From NCBI RefSeq assembly GCF_900112425.1, contig NZ_FOLP01000010.1, positions 1-64,000 on the forward strand: DNA of 64,000 bases. Reading direction: 5' to 3'. A program made the position numbers and the translations under genes. The notes below the pieces were generated by a model, which saw nothing but the letters and a program-made list of their open reading frames with translations, ran no database searches and was not told the DNA's origin. Of this stretch, positions 24,835-33,503 are shown piece by piece. Position 1 is the stretch's first letter. Each line of letters opens with the position of its first letter. This DNA is from Variovorax sp. OK212. Its GTDB lineage: Bacteria > Pseudomonadota > Gammaproteobacteria > Burkholderiales > Burkholderiaceae_C.

Positions 24835-26868
24835 ATGAGACACCCATCGGAATCATCCCGCCAACGGCATCGCGGCTCGATCGTGGTCAACACGGCCATC
24901 GCCATGAGCCTGATACTGATCGTTCTGATCAGCACGGAGCTCGGCTATCTGTTCTTCATGAAGCGGGAGCTCCAGAAGACAGTCGACCTTGCCGCCCTGG
25001 CGGGAGCCCAGGCACTCCAGCCCTCCGCCTGCAGCCCCGCACAGCAAGCGGCCAAGGCCAACGCGGCGAAGAATTTCCCGGTCGGCGTCGATCCGCTGAC
25101 GGACGCCGAGGTGGAGTGCGGCAACTGGGACCCGGTGTTTCGTGCGCCCCCCATTCACTTCGGCGCGCCGAATGCCGGGGAGAAGCTGAATGCGGTGCGC
25201 GTCTCCATCACGCGGCGCCCGTCGATGCTGCCGCTCTCGTTCACCGGAAACGCCCAGCACTCGATCGTCGTTTCAGCCGTCGCCTACCAGTCGATTCCGC
25301 AGGCGGTGCTCAGCATCCGGAGCACGCTGCTGGCCGTCGATGCCAGCAAGTCCGCACTGCTGGACGCCGTCTTCGGAAAGCTCCTGGGCGGCAGCGTGGC
25401 GCTCACCGTGGCCGGCTGGCAGGGCCTCGTGACCACCCAGGTCAACCTGCTGTCGTTCCTGGATGCGATTGCGCTCGAGGTCGGCCTGCAGGCGGGGCAG
25501 TACGAGCAGGTGCTCAACTCGAAGGTCACGGCGGGAAAGCTGCTGCAGGCACTGGCCACGGTTCTGCAGAAAAACGGCGCGCTGGCGGGCGTGGCCCTCA
25601 GCGGCTTCAACGACATGGTCGGGCTGACGACCCAGGTCTCCAATGTCCAGCTCAGCGTTGCCGAGATTCTCGGCGTTGCCACGGGCACGCCCAGCAGCGC
25701 GCTGGACCTCAACCTGCAGGCGTTCCAGCTGACCCAGGCGTTCGTCCAGTTGGCGAACAGCCAGAATGCCGTGTCGCTCAGCGCCCCCTCGAACCTGCTG
25801 GGCCTTGCCAACGTGGTCACCACCGTCAAGGTCATCGAGCCGCCGCAGACCTCGGCCATCGGCAACCCGGAACTGGCCATGCTCGACCCGATGGGCGAGA
25901 ACGGCATTCGCGTGCGAACGGCCCAGGTGCGTGCGCTCATTTCGGTGGATTTCACGAGCGCGCTGACCGGCATTACCAACCTGGTCAACGAGGTGCTCAA
26001 GCTGACGCAGCCCGTGACCGACCTGCTCAACAGCCTTCTGCATCTGGACCTGGTGGGTGTGTTGAGCAACGTGATCTGCATCGGATGCGAAAGCAAGGTG
26101 ACCGACCTGCGCCTGGTGTCGTCGCCGTTTCGCATCGACATCAACCTCGACGTGGCAGCGGGCAAGGCGCGCGTCGACAAATACAGCTGCCCCGCCGACG
26201 GCAGCAAGACGCTGTCCGTGATTGCGGACACCTCGGCCGCCACGCTGCGCGTGGGGAAGATCGGCACCAGTGCCGCGGACGCCGCCAAGCAAGCCTTCTC
26301 CAGCAAGGACCCGCCGAACGTGGAGCCCATTCCGCTGGTCGATATCGGTTCGCTGACGGTCAAGAAGACCTGCCTGGTGCTTTGCTCCTACTCGTGGAAG
26401 AAGGGGAACACCTGGGTCGCCGACAAGAACACGGCCGATCGCCAGGCCTTTGCCGGCGGCGGCATCGGCCTGATGACCAACACGCCCGTGCTGGGCTCGA
26501 GCGACACGCTCCAGTTCGCGGCGCCCGCTGACGGCAACCTGCCCGACATCTCGGCCGCGCAGCTGCCCACGCCGTACCAGCCCGTCGTCGCGAGCAACCT
26601 CGTGGGCAGCCTGAGCCAGACGCTCGCAAGCATCGACATCCACATGTACAAGCCCTCGGTCGACAGTGCGCTGGGCGACCTGCTGGTGGGAATCGGCAGC
26701 ACCATCGACGTGGTCGTCGGTCTGCTGCGCCAGGTGATCTCCTCGGTTCTCTCGCCTCTCCTCGACCCCCTGGTGAACACATTGATCACCGCGCTCGGCA
26801 TCGATCTCGCAAAGACCGAAGTGGGTGCACGGCTCACGTGCCAGGGCGGCGCACAACTGGTTTATTGA
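24835..26868 (+). CDS. tadG: TadG-like protein with N-terminal membrane anchor
   Basis: A 677-residue protein. The N-terminus RGSIVVNTAIAMSLILIVLIS is an anchor with only a degenerate pilin motif (no Glu5), followed by KTVDLAALAGAQALQPSAC, the typical TadG start. The long remainder is predicted extracytoplasmic, with Cys pairs (VICIGCES, KKTCLVLCSY) and no VWA motif that I can see. Similar large TadG proteins are proposed to link the pilus to the envelope. It lies 10 bp after the tadF-like gene. Confidence 0.82.
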   Translation: MRHPSESSRQRHRGSIVVNTAIAMSLILIVLISTELGYLFFMKRELQKTVDLAALAGAQALQPSACSPAQQAAKANAAKNFPVGVDPLTDAEVECGNWDPVFRAPPIHFGAPNAGEKLNAVRVSITRRPSMLPLSFTGNAQHSIVVSAVAYQSIPQAVLSIRSTLLAVDASKSALLDAVFGKLLGGSVALTVAGWQGLVTTQVNLLSFLDAIALEVGLQAGQYEQVLNSKVTAGKLLQALATVLQKNGALAGVALSGFNDMVGLTTQVSNVQLSVAEILGVATGTPSSALDLNLQAFQLTQAFVQLANSQNAVSLSAPSNLLGLANVVTTVKVIEPPQTSAIGNPELAMLDPMGENGIRVRTAQVRALISVDFTSALTGITNLVNEVLKLTQPVTDLLNSLLHLDLVGVLSNVICIGCESKVTDLRLVSSPFRIDINLDVAAGKARVDKYSCPADGSKTLSVIADTSAATLRVGKIGTSAADAAKQAFSSKDPPNVEPIPLVDIGSLTVKKTCLVLCSYSWKKGNTWVADKNTADRQAFAGGGIGLMTNTPVLGSSDTLQFAAPADGNLPDISAAQLPTPYQPVVASNLVGSLSQTLASIDIHMYKPSVDSALGDLLVGIGSTIDVVVGLLRQVISSVLSPLLDPLVNTLITALGIDLAKTEVGARLTCQGGAQLVY

Positions 26869-26878
26869 ATCGATCCCT

Positions 26879-28306
26879 ATGAGCGGCGCCAATTTCGACG
26901 AACTCGACCTCTTTGTCTGGGAAGGCAAAGCCGACATCCTCGAGCGCATCGCGCGTTGCATGGCCAGCTTCGACGTGGAAGTGATCCGGGCCGACAACCT
27001 GGCAACACCCGACCCCGAGCGCGGCGTGGCCGCGCGGCCTTCGGTCGCGGTGATCAGCGTGACGGTGATCGACGGCGGCGGCCTGGCGCAGGCGACCGAG
27101 CGGCTGCAGGGCATGCCGGTGATCTGGGTGGCCGCGGGCTCGCGCGAGCGCGACTCGCGCACCTACCCGCCCGAGTACCTGCACGTGCTGCCCTTCGACT
27201 TCACCTGCGCCGAGCTGCGCACGATGGTCGCCAAGCTGGTGCGGCAGCTGCGCGCGCGCGAAGTGGCGCCGCAGGCGCCCGACGTGCTGGTGGCGCACTC
27301 CGAGGCGATGAAGGCGCTGCTGGCTGAAGTGGGCGCCTTCGCCGATTGCGACCACAGCGTGCTGGTGCGCGGCGAGACCGGCGTGGGCAAGGAGCGCATC
27401 GCGCAGCAGCTGCACCTGGGGCACAAGCACTACAGCAAGGGCGCGTTCGTGGCGGTGAACTGTGGCGCGATTCCCGACGGGCTGTTCGAGTCGCTGTTCT
27501 TCGGCCACAACAAGGGCTCGTTCACGGGCGCGGTGCACGCGCACCGCGGCTACTTCGAGCAGGCCACCGGCGGCACGCTGTTCCTCGACGAAATCGGCGA
27601 CCTGCCGCGCTACCAGCAGGTGAAGCTGCTGCGCGTGCTCGAAGACAACGCGGTGACGCGGCTCGGCGCAACGGCGCCGATCCGCGTGGACTTCCGCCTG
27701 GTGGCGGCCACCAACCGCAACCTGCGCGAGATGGTGGCGAGCGGCGAGTTCCGCGCCGACCTGTTCTACCGGCTCGCAGTGATCGAACTGCACATTCCCA
27801 GCCTCGAAGAGCGCGGCGAGGTCGACAAGATCGCGATCTTCAAGGCACTGCTGAGCAACGTGCTCGGCGCCGAGCTCGACGTGCTCGGCGAAACACCGCA
27901 CTGGCTCAGCGACGCGGTGGCCGAGACCTACTTTCCGGGCAACGTGCGGCAGCTGCGCAACCTCGCGGAGCGCGTGGGCGTGATCGCGCGCCAGTTGCAT
28001 TGCTGGGACCAGAACCTGATCCAGCGCGCGATCGCGCTCACGCGCGGAACGCCGACACCTTCGCTCTCCGGCGAGCGCGGCGGCATGAACGGCGGCGGCG
28101 GCGGCGGCGCGTCGCTGGACGGCAGCAACGACCGCAAGGGCTGGAACAGCGGCGAGCGCAACCGCATCATCGCGGCGCTGGAGATCAACGACTGGAAGCG
28201 CCAGGACACCGCGCAGCACCTGGGCATCAGCCGCAAGGTGCTGTGGGAAAAGATGCGCAAGTACCAGATCCTCGACGGCGAACCGGGCATCCCCGAAGAC
28301 GCCTGA
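26879..28306 (+). CDS. Sigma54-dependent enhancer-binding regulator with degenerate receiver domain
   Basis: A 475-residue activator. Residues 1-130 look like a receiver without a clear phospho-acceptor Asp (the expected strand reads VAVISVTVIDGG). The AAA+ domain follows: Walker A GETGVGKE (about 165-172), GSFTGA (about 213-218, the sigma54-contact GAFTGA loop with Ala to Ser), Walker B GGTLFLDEIGDL, and ATNRNLREMV. After a Gly-rich linker (about 400-420) comes a Fis-type HTH (RNRIIAALEINDWKRQ, TAQHLGISRKVLWEKM). The layout resembles FleQ/VpsR-like regulators. It closes the Tad locus; sigma54 promoters precede flp and the repeat-adhesin gene, making both likely targets. Confidence 0.88.
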   Translation: MSGANFDELDLFVWEGKADILERIARCMASFDVEVIRADNLATPDPERGVAARPSVAVISVTVIDGGGLAQATERLQGMPVIWVAAGSRERDSRTYPPEYLHVLPFDFTCAELRTMVAKLVRQLRAREVAPQAPDVLVAHSEAMKALLAEVGAFADCDHSVLVRGETGVGKERIAQQLHLGHKHYSKGAFVAVNCGAIPDGLFESLFFGHNKGSFTGAVHAHRGYFEQATGGTLFLDEIGDLPRYQQVKLLRVLEDNAVTRLGATAPIRVDFRLVAATNRNLREMVASGEFRADLFYRLAVIELHIPSLEERGEVDKIAIFKALLSNVLGAELDVLGETPHWLSDAVAETYFPGNVRQLRNLAERVGVIARQLHCWDQNLIQRAIALTRGTPTPSLSGERGGMNGGGGGGASLDGSNDRKGWNSGERNRIIAALEINDWKRQDTAQHLGISRKVLWEKMRKYQILDGEPGIPEDA

Positions 28307-28359
28307 CGCCGGCTCAGGCCCCGCGCCAACGCCGGGGCCGAAGGATCGGCATCAAGGCC

Positions 28360-29940
28360 TCAGGGCGTCGACAGGCGCGGTGTCCTGCGCAGCGCGGGCG
28401 CAGCGCCCGCCGGGCCCACGGTGCGCTCGGCCACCGGCTCGCTCGCGCATGCGGTGTTGCTCGAGATGCACAGCGCGCCCAGCAGCCCGTCCTCGGTCAG
28501 CACCTGGCGACTCGGCGCGCCGAAGAGGCGGTCGATCCAGCCGTTCGGGCTCGCGGGGTCGATGCGCAGCTCACCGGTGGTGCGCGCCAGGCGCAGCTCC
28601 GAAATGCGCAGGTCGAACACGCCGTCGATGTAGTCGAACAGCAGCGTGTAGTAGTCGAGCTGCGCGTCGAGCACGTTCGGCAGGGTCTCGCGGCCGAACT
28701 CCATCAGGCGGCGGCGGCCGCGAAAGGCCTGGCCCGCGGTGCTCACGGCTTCCATCAGCTGGCGTTCGCGCTCGCGGCCCGACACGGTGCGCGACCACGA
28801 GGCCGAGGTGAGCTCGAACAGGTTGAGCTTCACGCCCTCGAGCTTGGCTTCCTGGTTGGCGACTTCGGCCAACGCCGTGCGCAGCCGCAGCTGCCGGTCG
28901 AAGCCGTTGCCGAAGTTCCAGTTGAGCTCGAGCGCGGCGCGCGTCGGGTCCTGCGGCGACACGCCGCGCGGGTCCTTGCTCTTCACGACCACGGCGTCCA
29001 GCGTCGGGTAGAGGCTCGCGTCCTGCTGGTCGGCCAATGCGCGCGCGCGCTCGATGCGGCCCTGCGCCTCCGCGATCTCGGTGCTGCGCGCCTCGGCGCG
29101 GCGCAGCGCCTCGTCCTGCGAGGCGATGCGCCACTGCGGCGGCGCCGCGAGCACGGGCAGCGACTCGGCGTTGGGCGTGAACTTGAAGTAGTTGCGGAAC
29201 TTGGCAATGGCCTCGTCGCGCTGCGCCGCGAAGTCGGACTCGCGCGCAGCCACCAGCGCGCGGCGCGAGGCGGCCATGTTGAGGTCGTTGTCGCCGGTCA
29301 CGCCCAGCTGCACGCGGCGGGCCTCGGCCTTGGAAAGCTCGGCGACCACCTCGGTGGCCCGGTGCGCGATCTGCTTCTTCAGGTCGAAGCGCTGCACCTG
29401 CAAATAAGCGGTGAGCGCGTCCAGCACCACCTTCTGCGAGGTGGTGACCACGGCCTCGTCGTCGGCCTGGCTGCCGGCCTCGGCGGCGCGTTGCGCGGCG
29501 CTCAGGGCACCGCCGTCGAGCAGGCTCATGCGCGCCTCGGCGGTGAGCACGGTGTAGCTCTGCGTCTTCGCGCCCTTCTCGCCGCTGTTGTAGTTGCCCG
29601 AAGACGTGCCGAGCTTGAAGCGCGGGTAGCGCGCCTGTTTGGCCGCATCGACGCCGTAGCCGCTGGTGTTGGCCGCGGCCTGCGCGGTCTGCACCTCCGG
29701 GTAGTCCTGCGACAGCACGATGAGCGCCTGCTTCACCTGCGCGGCGTAGCTGGCCGCGCCGAGCGAGGGCGGGGACAGCCGGCGCGCGAGCATCAGCGAA
29801 GGGCCGGGCTGCTGCAGCTCCTGCGCATCCGCCTGCAATTGCGCGAAAGCCGTTGGAGACAACGCGAAGCTCGCGCACAGTGCTGCGCAAACCACGCCGG
29901 GGCCGATGCGGCGCCGGTCGAGCGAGGTGCGGTACTTCAT
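28360..29940 (-). CDS. TolC-like outer-membrane channel of the type I secretion system
   Basis: A 526-residue TolC-family protein with a signal peptide ending SPTAFAQ. Long coiled-coil helices repeat twice (VKQALIVLSQDYPEVQTAQA; LAEVANQEAKLEGVKLNLFE), with the LapE/AggA-like tail MEFGRETLPNVLDAQLDYYT. Its ATG at 29940 overlaps the stop of the membrane-fusion gene (ATGA). It is the last gene of the leftward block and converges with the EBP gene. The longer upstream open frame is a shadow of the HlyD-type gene. It would complete the trans-envelope channel for the repeat adhesin. Confidence 0.87.
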   Translation of the reverse strand: MKYRTSLDRRRIGPGVVCAALCASFALSPTAFAQLQADAQELQQPGPSLMLARRLSPPSLGAASYAAQVKQALIVLSQDYPEVQTAQAAANTSGYGVDAAKQARYPRFKLGTSSGNYNSGEKGAKTQSYTVLTAEARMSLLDGGALSAAQRAAEAGSQADDEAVVTTSQKVVLDALTAYLQVQRFDLKKQIAHRATEVVAELSKAEARRVQLGVTGDNDLNMAASRRALVAARESDFAAQRDEAIAKFRNYFKFTPNAESLPVLAAPPQWRIASQDEALRRAEARSTEIAEAQGRIERARALADQQDASLYPTLDAVVVKSKDPRGVSPQDPTRAALELNWNFGNGFDRQLRLRTALAEVANQEAKLEGVKLNLFELTSASWSRTVSGRERERQLMEAVSTAGQAFRGRRRLMEFGRETLPNVLDAQLDYYTLLFDYIDGVFDLRISELRLARTTGELRIDPASPNGWIDRLFGAPSRQVLTEDGLLGALCISSNTACASEPVAERTVGPAGAAPALRRTPRLSTP

Positions 29941-31277
29941 GGTTCGCGGAAGGCTTCGCGCCGCAGCTTGAGCACCGGCCGCAGGAGGTACCAGATGAAC
30001 GGGTCGGTGCCCACGCGCAGGTCGACCTCCGACTCCATGCCGGAGGTGATGCGGTTCTCGTCGCGGCCCACGTGCGATTGCGACATGCTGATGAGCAGCC
30101 GGTAGTACGGCGCGCCGTTCGCAATGGCCGGGTCGCGGTCGGCGTCGGCGGCCACCAGCTTCACCTTGCCGTCGACCGCCCCGTAGCGCAGGTAGTCGTA
30201 GGCGGTGATCTTCACGCGCGCCTGCTGGCCCACTTCGATGAAGCCGCGGTCGTTCGGGTTGAGCCGCGCCTCGACCATGATCTCGTCCTCGTCGGGCACC
30301 ACCTCGAGGATGGCCTCGCCGGGTTTCACCACCCAGCCGGGGCTGGAGTTGCGCAGGCCCTTGACGATGCCGTCGGCCGGCGCCTTCACCACGGTGCGCG
30401 AGCGCTGGGTGCGGGCGCGCGCGAGGTCTTCGCTCAGGCTCGCGAACTGCCGCTCGACGGTGGCCAGCTCGTCGGACGCGCGGCGCCGGAAGCGCCCTTC
30501 GGCCTCGGCCATCTTGGCCTGCGCCTCGGTGATGGACGCGTTGGCCGAGATCACGCCCTGGCGCGCCACCGCGAGTTCGCTGCGCACGCCCTCGGCCTGC
30601 CGGCGCTTCTCGAGCACCTCGACCTGGCCGACCAGCTTCTCGCTGAGCAGCTGCTCGGAAATCTCGAGCTCCTTCTGCATCAGCGCGAGCCGGTCGCCCA
30701 GGCCCTTGACCTTGGCCTCCTGCTCGAGCTTCTTGCTGCGCGCCTGCTCCAGGCCCGACACGGCGCCGGCCATCACGCCGCGCTGCTCGAGCGCGCGCGC
30801 CTGGTAGGCGCCGGTCTCGCCTTCGAACACGGCTTCGTCGATGTCCGTGGCGAACGATTCGCGCTTGAGCGGCTGGCCGCGGCTCTCGGCGATGAGCCGC
30901 ACGCGCGTGGCCTGCGTGGCCGCATTGCGCGCGGTGAGCTCCTCGAGGTTGAGGCCGCTGCCGCCCAGGTCGATCTCGACCAGCGACTGGCCCTGCTTGA
31001 CCTTGTCGCCCTCTTTCACCAGCACGCTGCTGACGATGCCACCTTCCAGATGCTGGATCGACTTGACGCGGTCCGAGGGGATCACGCGGCCCGGCGCGAC
31101 GACCACGGTTTCCATCGGAAAGCCGAGGCCGATCAGCGCCAGCACGCCCACCGCGCCGCCGATGAGCCACCGCCTGCGCCTGCCCTGCGGCGAGTTGCGG
31201 GCCGCGCGCTTCTCGTTTTCTTCCTGAAGAATCTGCGGCAGATCTGATTTCAAGTCTCGTCCTCGGTCACTCTTCAT
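29937..31277 (-). CDS. HlyD-family membrane fusion protein of type I secretion
   Basis: A 446-residue adaptor. Cytoplasmic N-terminus, one membrane helix (WLIGGAVGVLALIGLGFPM, about residues 38-56), then the HlyD start VVVAPGRVIPSDRVKSIQHLE. Long periplasmic coiled-coil hairpins and the C-terminal beta domain follow (VKAPADGIVKGLRN, GMESEVDLRVG, FIWYLLRPVLKLR). It links the ABC protein with the TolC-like channel. ATG 31277 is chosen; an in-frame TTG at 31283 adds two residues. The ABC gene ends 12 bp upstream. Confidence 0.9.
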   Translation of the reverse strand: MKSDRGRDLKSDLPQILQEENEKRAARNSPQGRRRRWLIGGAVGVLALIGLGFPMETVVVAPGRVIPSDRVKSIQHLEGGIVSSVLVKEGDKVKQGQSLVEIDLGGSGLNLEELTARNAATQATRVRLIAESRGQPLKRESFATDIDEAVFEGETGAYQARALEQRGVMAGAVSGLEQARSKKLEQEAKVKGLGDRLALMQKELEISEQLLSEKLVGQVEVLEKRRQAEGVRSELAVARQGVISANASITEAQAKMAEAEGRFRRRASDELATVERQFASLSEDLARARTQRSRTVVKAPADGIVKGLRNSSPGWVVKPGEAILEVVPDEDEIMVEARLNPNDRGFIEVGQQARVKITAYDYLRYGAVDGKVKLVAADADRDPAIANGAPYYRLLISMSQSHVGRDENRITSGMESEVDLRVGTDPFIWYLLRPVLKLRREAFREP

Positions 31278-31289
31278 TGACAAGCGGCG

Positions 31290-33107
31290 TCACGCCATCG
31301 AGCGTGAAGCCGCGGCTGCGGCGCTGTCGTCCGGGTCGCCCACCGCCACCAGCGGCTTCTTGACGCCGAACAGCTTGGGCACCATCACCGCGGCGGTGCC
31401 CTGCTCCACGTTGCCCTGCCCCGTGACGTGGTAGACCACGCTGGCGGCGGAGACGATGCGCAGCGAATGCGTGACCACCACCACGGTGCGCACCTTGGCC
31501 ACCGCGAGCAGCGTGGCGAGCAGGTTGCGCTCGCTCTGGAAGTCGAGGTCGTTGCTGGGCTCGTCGAGCACCAGCACCGAGGGCTTGCGCAGGAAGCTCA
31601 TGGCCAGCGCGAGCTTGCGCCGCTCGCCCACCGACACGCCGGTGCCGCCCTCGCCGATCGTGGTGCGGTAGCCGTCGGGCAGCCGCGAGATGAAGTCGTG
31701 CGCGCCCGAGAGCTTGCAGGCCGAGACGATCTGCTCGTCGCTCTGGCCCGGTGCGCCGCGGCGCATCACGTCGATCAGCGCACCGCCGAACCAGTAGACC
31801 TCCTGCGAGAGGTAGCTGATCCAGCGCGACAGCTCTTCGCGGCCGAACTGCGAAAGGTCGTACTCGCCGATGCTGATGATCCCGCGCGTGGGCGCGTACA
31901 GGCCCGACAGCAGCTTCACCAGCGTGGACTTGCCCGCGCCGTTGCGCCCGACGATCACATGCAGGCCGCCGGGGCCGATGTCGAGGTCGACGTTCTCCAG
32001 CACCGGCTGCTGCGAGTTCCCCGTGAAGCTGAAGCTCACGTCATTGAAGGTGATGCGCCCGAGCGGCTGCGGCAGCGTCATGCCCGTGGGCGGCTTCTCG
32101 ACCGGCTCGCGCAGCACGTTCTCCAGCCGCTTGGCCGCTTCCTTGGCGGTGGCCAGCGAGCGCCAGTTCGACACCAGCCCGGCCACCGGCTGCAGCGCCT
32201 TGAGCGCCAGCATGTTCGAGGCCACCAGGCCGCCCACCGTCATCCATTGCTCCATGACCGAGATGGCGCCCACGCTCACCACGACCACCGAGAACACGGT
32301 CAGCAGCACGGTGGTGCCGTCGCGCGTGGTTTCGATCTGGCCGTTCTTGGTGAAGCTCTCGGTGAGCCAGGCGTTGTAGGTCTGGCGCCACATCTCGATG
32401 GTGGGGCCGTCGTTGGACTGCGTCTTGAGCGTTTCGCGCGCGTGGCAGATCTCCGAGGTCATGCGGTCGAGGCCGCGCCCGCGCTGCACTTCCTCGACGC
32501 GCCCGGAGCGAACTTCGTCGGCCCACCACCACGCCAGGAACGACATGATGGCCAGGAACAGCGCCACCACCGGCAGCACCGGCAGCGCGACGATGCCGAT
32601 CACCACCAGCGCGAAGAAGGCCATCGGCAGGTCGAAGATCGATTGCGCGAGGCCGCCGGTGACGGTGCCGCGCACCGAGCCCACGTCGCGAAAGTACAGC
32701 TGCCAGGACGATGCGGGCCGCGCCTCGAGCGCACGCAGCGGACGCGACAGCATCGAGTTGAGCAAGGCGCCCGACACACCGTGGTCGATGATGGCGCCGG
32801 CATTGCGCAGCAGGCGCGAACGGCGCGAGCGCAACCAGAACTCGATGCACAGGAAGAACAGGATGCCGCTGACCAGCGCGGCGAGCGTGGAGAAGCCGCT
32901 GCGCGACAGCACGCGGTCATACACCTGGAGCAGGAAGATCGACGGCAGCAGCCCGAACAGGCTGATGGGCAACGAACGCCACGCCGCGCTCTTCACGAGC
33001 GGGTAGGCCGCGCGAAACGCCTCGTTCAGCGCACCCGCGTACGGGCTGGCTCCGGGCTCTTCGGGCGTGTCGGCGACCAACTGGCTGGGCAAGAGGAACT
33101 TGATCAT
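31290..33107 (-). CDS. Type I secretion ABC exporter (PrtD/LapB-like)
   Basis: A 605-residue half-transporter: six membrane helices in the first 320 residues, then an ATPase with Walker A VGRNGAGKST and Walker B VLVLDEPSNDLD. The signature loop reads GVSVGERRKLALA rather than LSGGQ. There is no peptidase C39 or C39-like N-terminal domain of normal size, and the first 40 residues are short and polar. It is encoded immediately upstream of the HlyD and TolC partners. The nearby repeat-protein gene at 37390-41469 is the obvious substrate; that is inferred from linkage. Confidence 0.88.
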   Translation of the reverse strand: MIKFLLPSQLVADTPEEPGASPYAGALNEAFRAAYPLVKSAAWRSLPISLFGLLPSIFLLQVYDRVLSRSGFSTLAALVSGILFFLCIEFWLRSRRSRLLRNAGAIIDHGVSGALLNSMLSRPLRALEARPASSWQLYFRDVGSVRGTVTGGLAQSIFDLPMAFFALVVIGIVALPVLPVVALFLAIMSFLAWWWADEVRSGRVEEVQRGRGLDRMTSEICHARETLKTQSNDGPTIEMWRQTYNAWLTESFTKNGQIETTRDGTTVLLTVFSVVVVSVGAISVMEQWMTVGGLVASNMLALKALQPVAGLVSNWRSLATAKEAAKRLENVLREPVEKPPTGMTLPQPLGRITFNDVSFSFTGNSQQPVLENVDLDIGPGGLHVIVGRNGAGKSTLVKLLSGLYAPTRGIISIGEYDLSQFGREELSRWISYLSQEVYWFGGALIDVMRRGAPGQSDEQIVSACKLSGAHDFISRLPDGYRTTIGEGGTGVSVGERRKLALAMSFLRKPSVLVLDEPSNDLDFQSERNLLATLLAVAKVRTVVVVTHSLRIVSAASVVYHVTGQGNVEQGTAAVMVPKLFGVKKPLVAVGDPDDSAAAAASRSMA

Positions 33108-33155
33108 GGAAAAGGGCCGATCCGTCGGGCAATGACGCCTGCTTCATTATCAACT

Positions 33156-33171
33156 GTTACCCCGTTGTTAC
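33156..33171. promoter_or_regulatory. Pair of GTTAC elements one helical turn apart before the ABC exporter gene
   Basis: GTTAC at 33156-33160 and 33167-33171, 11 bp apart, lie about 50 bp upstream of the exporter ATG. They are the same element that clusters before flp and before the repeat-adhesin gene. On the minus strand TTGTAA and GATAAT with a 16-bp spacer resemble a sigma70 promoter, so the elements could modulate an internal promoter. No GG-N10-GC promoter is present here. Confidence 0.4.
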
Positions 33172-33182
33172 AAGGCAAAGAT

Positions 33183-33503
33183 TCACTCGCCGATCACTCG
33201 GCAGGACGTCATGTGCGCCTTCATCGGACCGGCCCGTTCCACTTGCACCGGTCCGTGTTGCGCGGGGCTTCCCGTGACCGCGCAACCGACCGGCTTCCCT
33301 GACGACTTCTCCCTTGTCTGTTCGCGTGCCCCCTCGGGCAAACCCTGTGCAAGCACCAATGCGATGTTGGCGCACAACAGCATGCACAGCACCCACGCGC
33401 ACAGCAGCTGCATCCAGCCCAGCCACCAGCGCTTGGCCTGGCGCTGCATGCGCGGCGCGGCCTCGTGTTCGAAGTTCGGTTGCATCAGTGCGGTCCATCT
33501 CAT
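33183..33503 (-). CDS. Small membrane protein coupled to the Mur-ligase-like gene
   Basis: A 106-residue protein I do not recognise. It has one hydrophobic helix with many Trp and Cys residues (WWLGWMQLLCAWVLCMLLC, about residues 27-45) ending ANIALVLAQG, and a polar tail with two or three Cys residues. Its ATG at 33503 overlaps the stop of the 1065-residue Mur-like gene (ATGA), strong evidence that it is translated. It lies between that gene and the type I exporter gene. It may anchor or partner the Mur-like protein at the inner membrane; this is speculative. Confidence 0.6.
   Translation of the reverse strand: MRWTALMQPNFEHEAAPRMQRQAKRWWLGWMQLLCAWVLCMLLCANIALVLAQGLPEGAREQTREKSSGKPVGCAVTGSPAQHGPVQVERAGPMKAHMTSCRVIGE

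Noticed and set aside
28315..28340. GGCCCC/GGGGCC hairpin between the EBP gene and the TolC-like gene as a terminator
   Set aside because: The stem is GC-only and interrupted, with no T-tract on either strand; it may still separate convergent transcripts but I cannot support a terminator call.
33108..33182. Sigma54 promoter for the type I exporter gene
   Set aside because: No GG-N10-GC with acceptable flanks exists on the minus strand here, despite the GTTAC pair.
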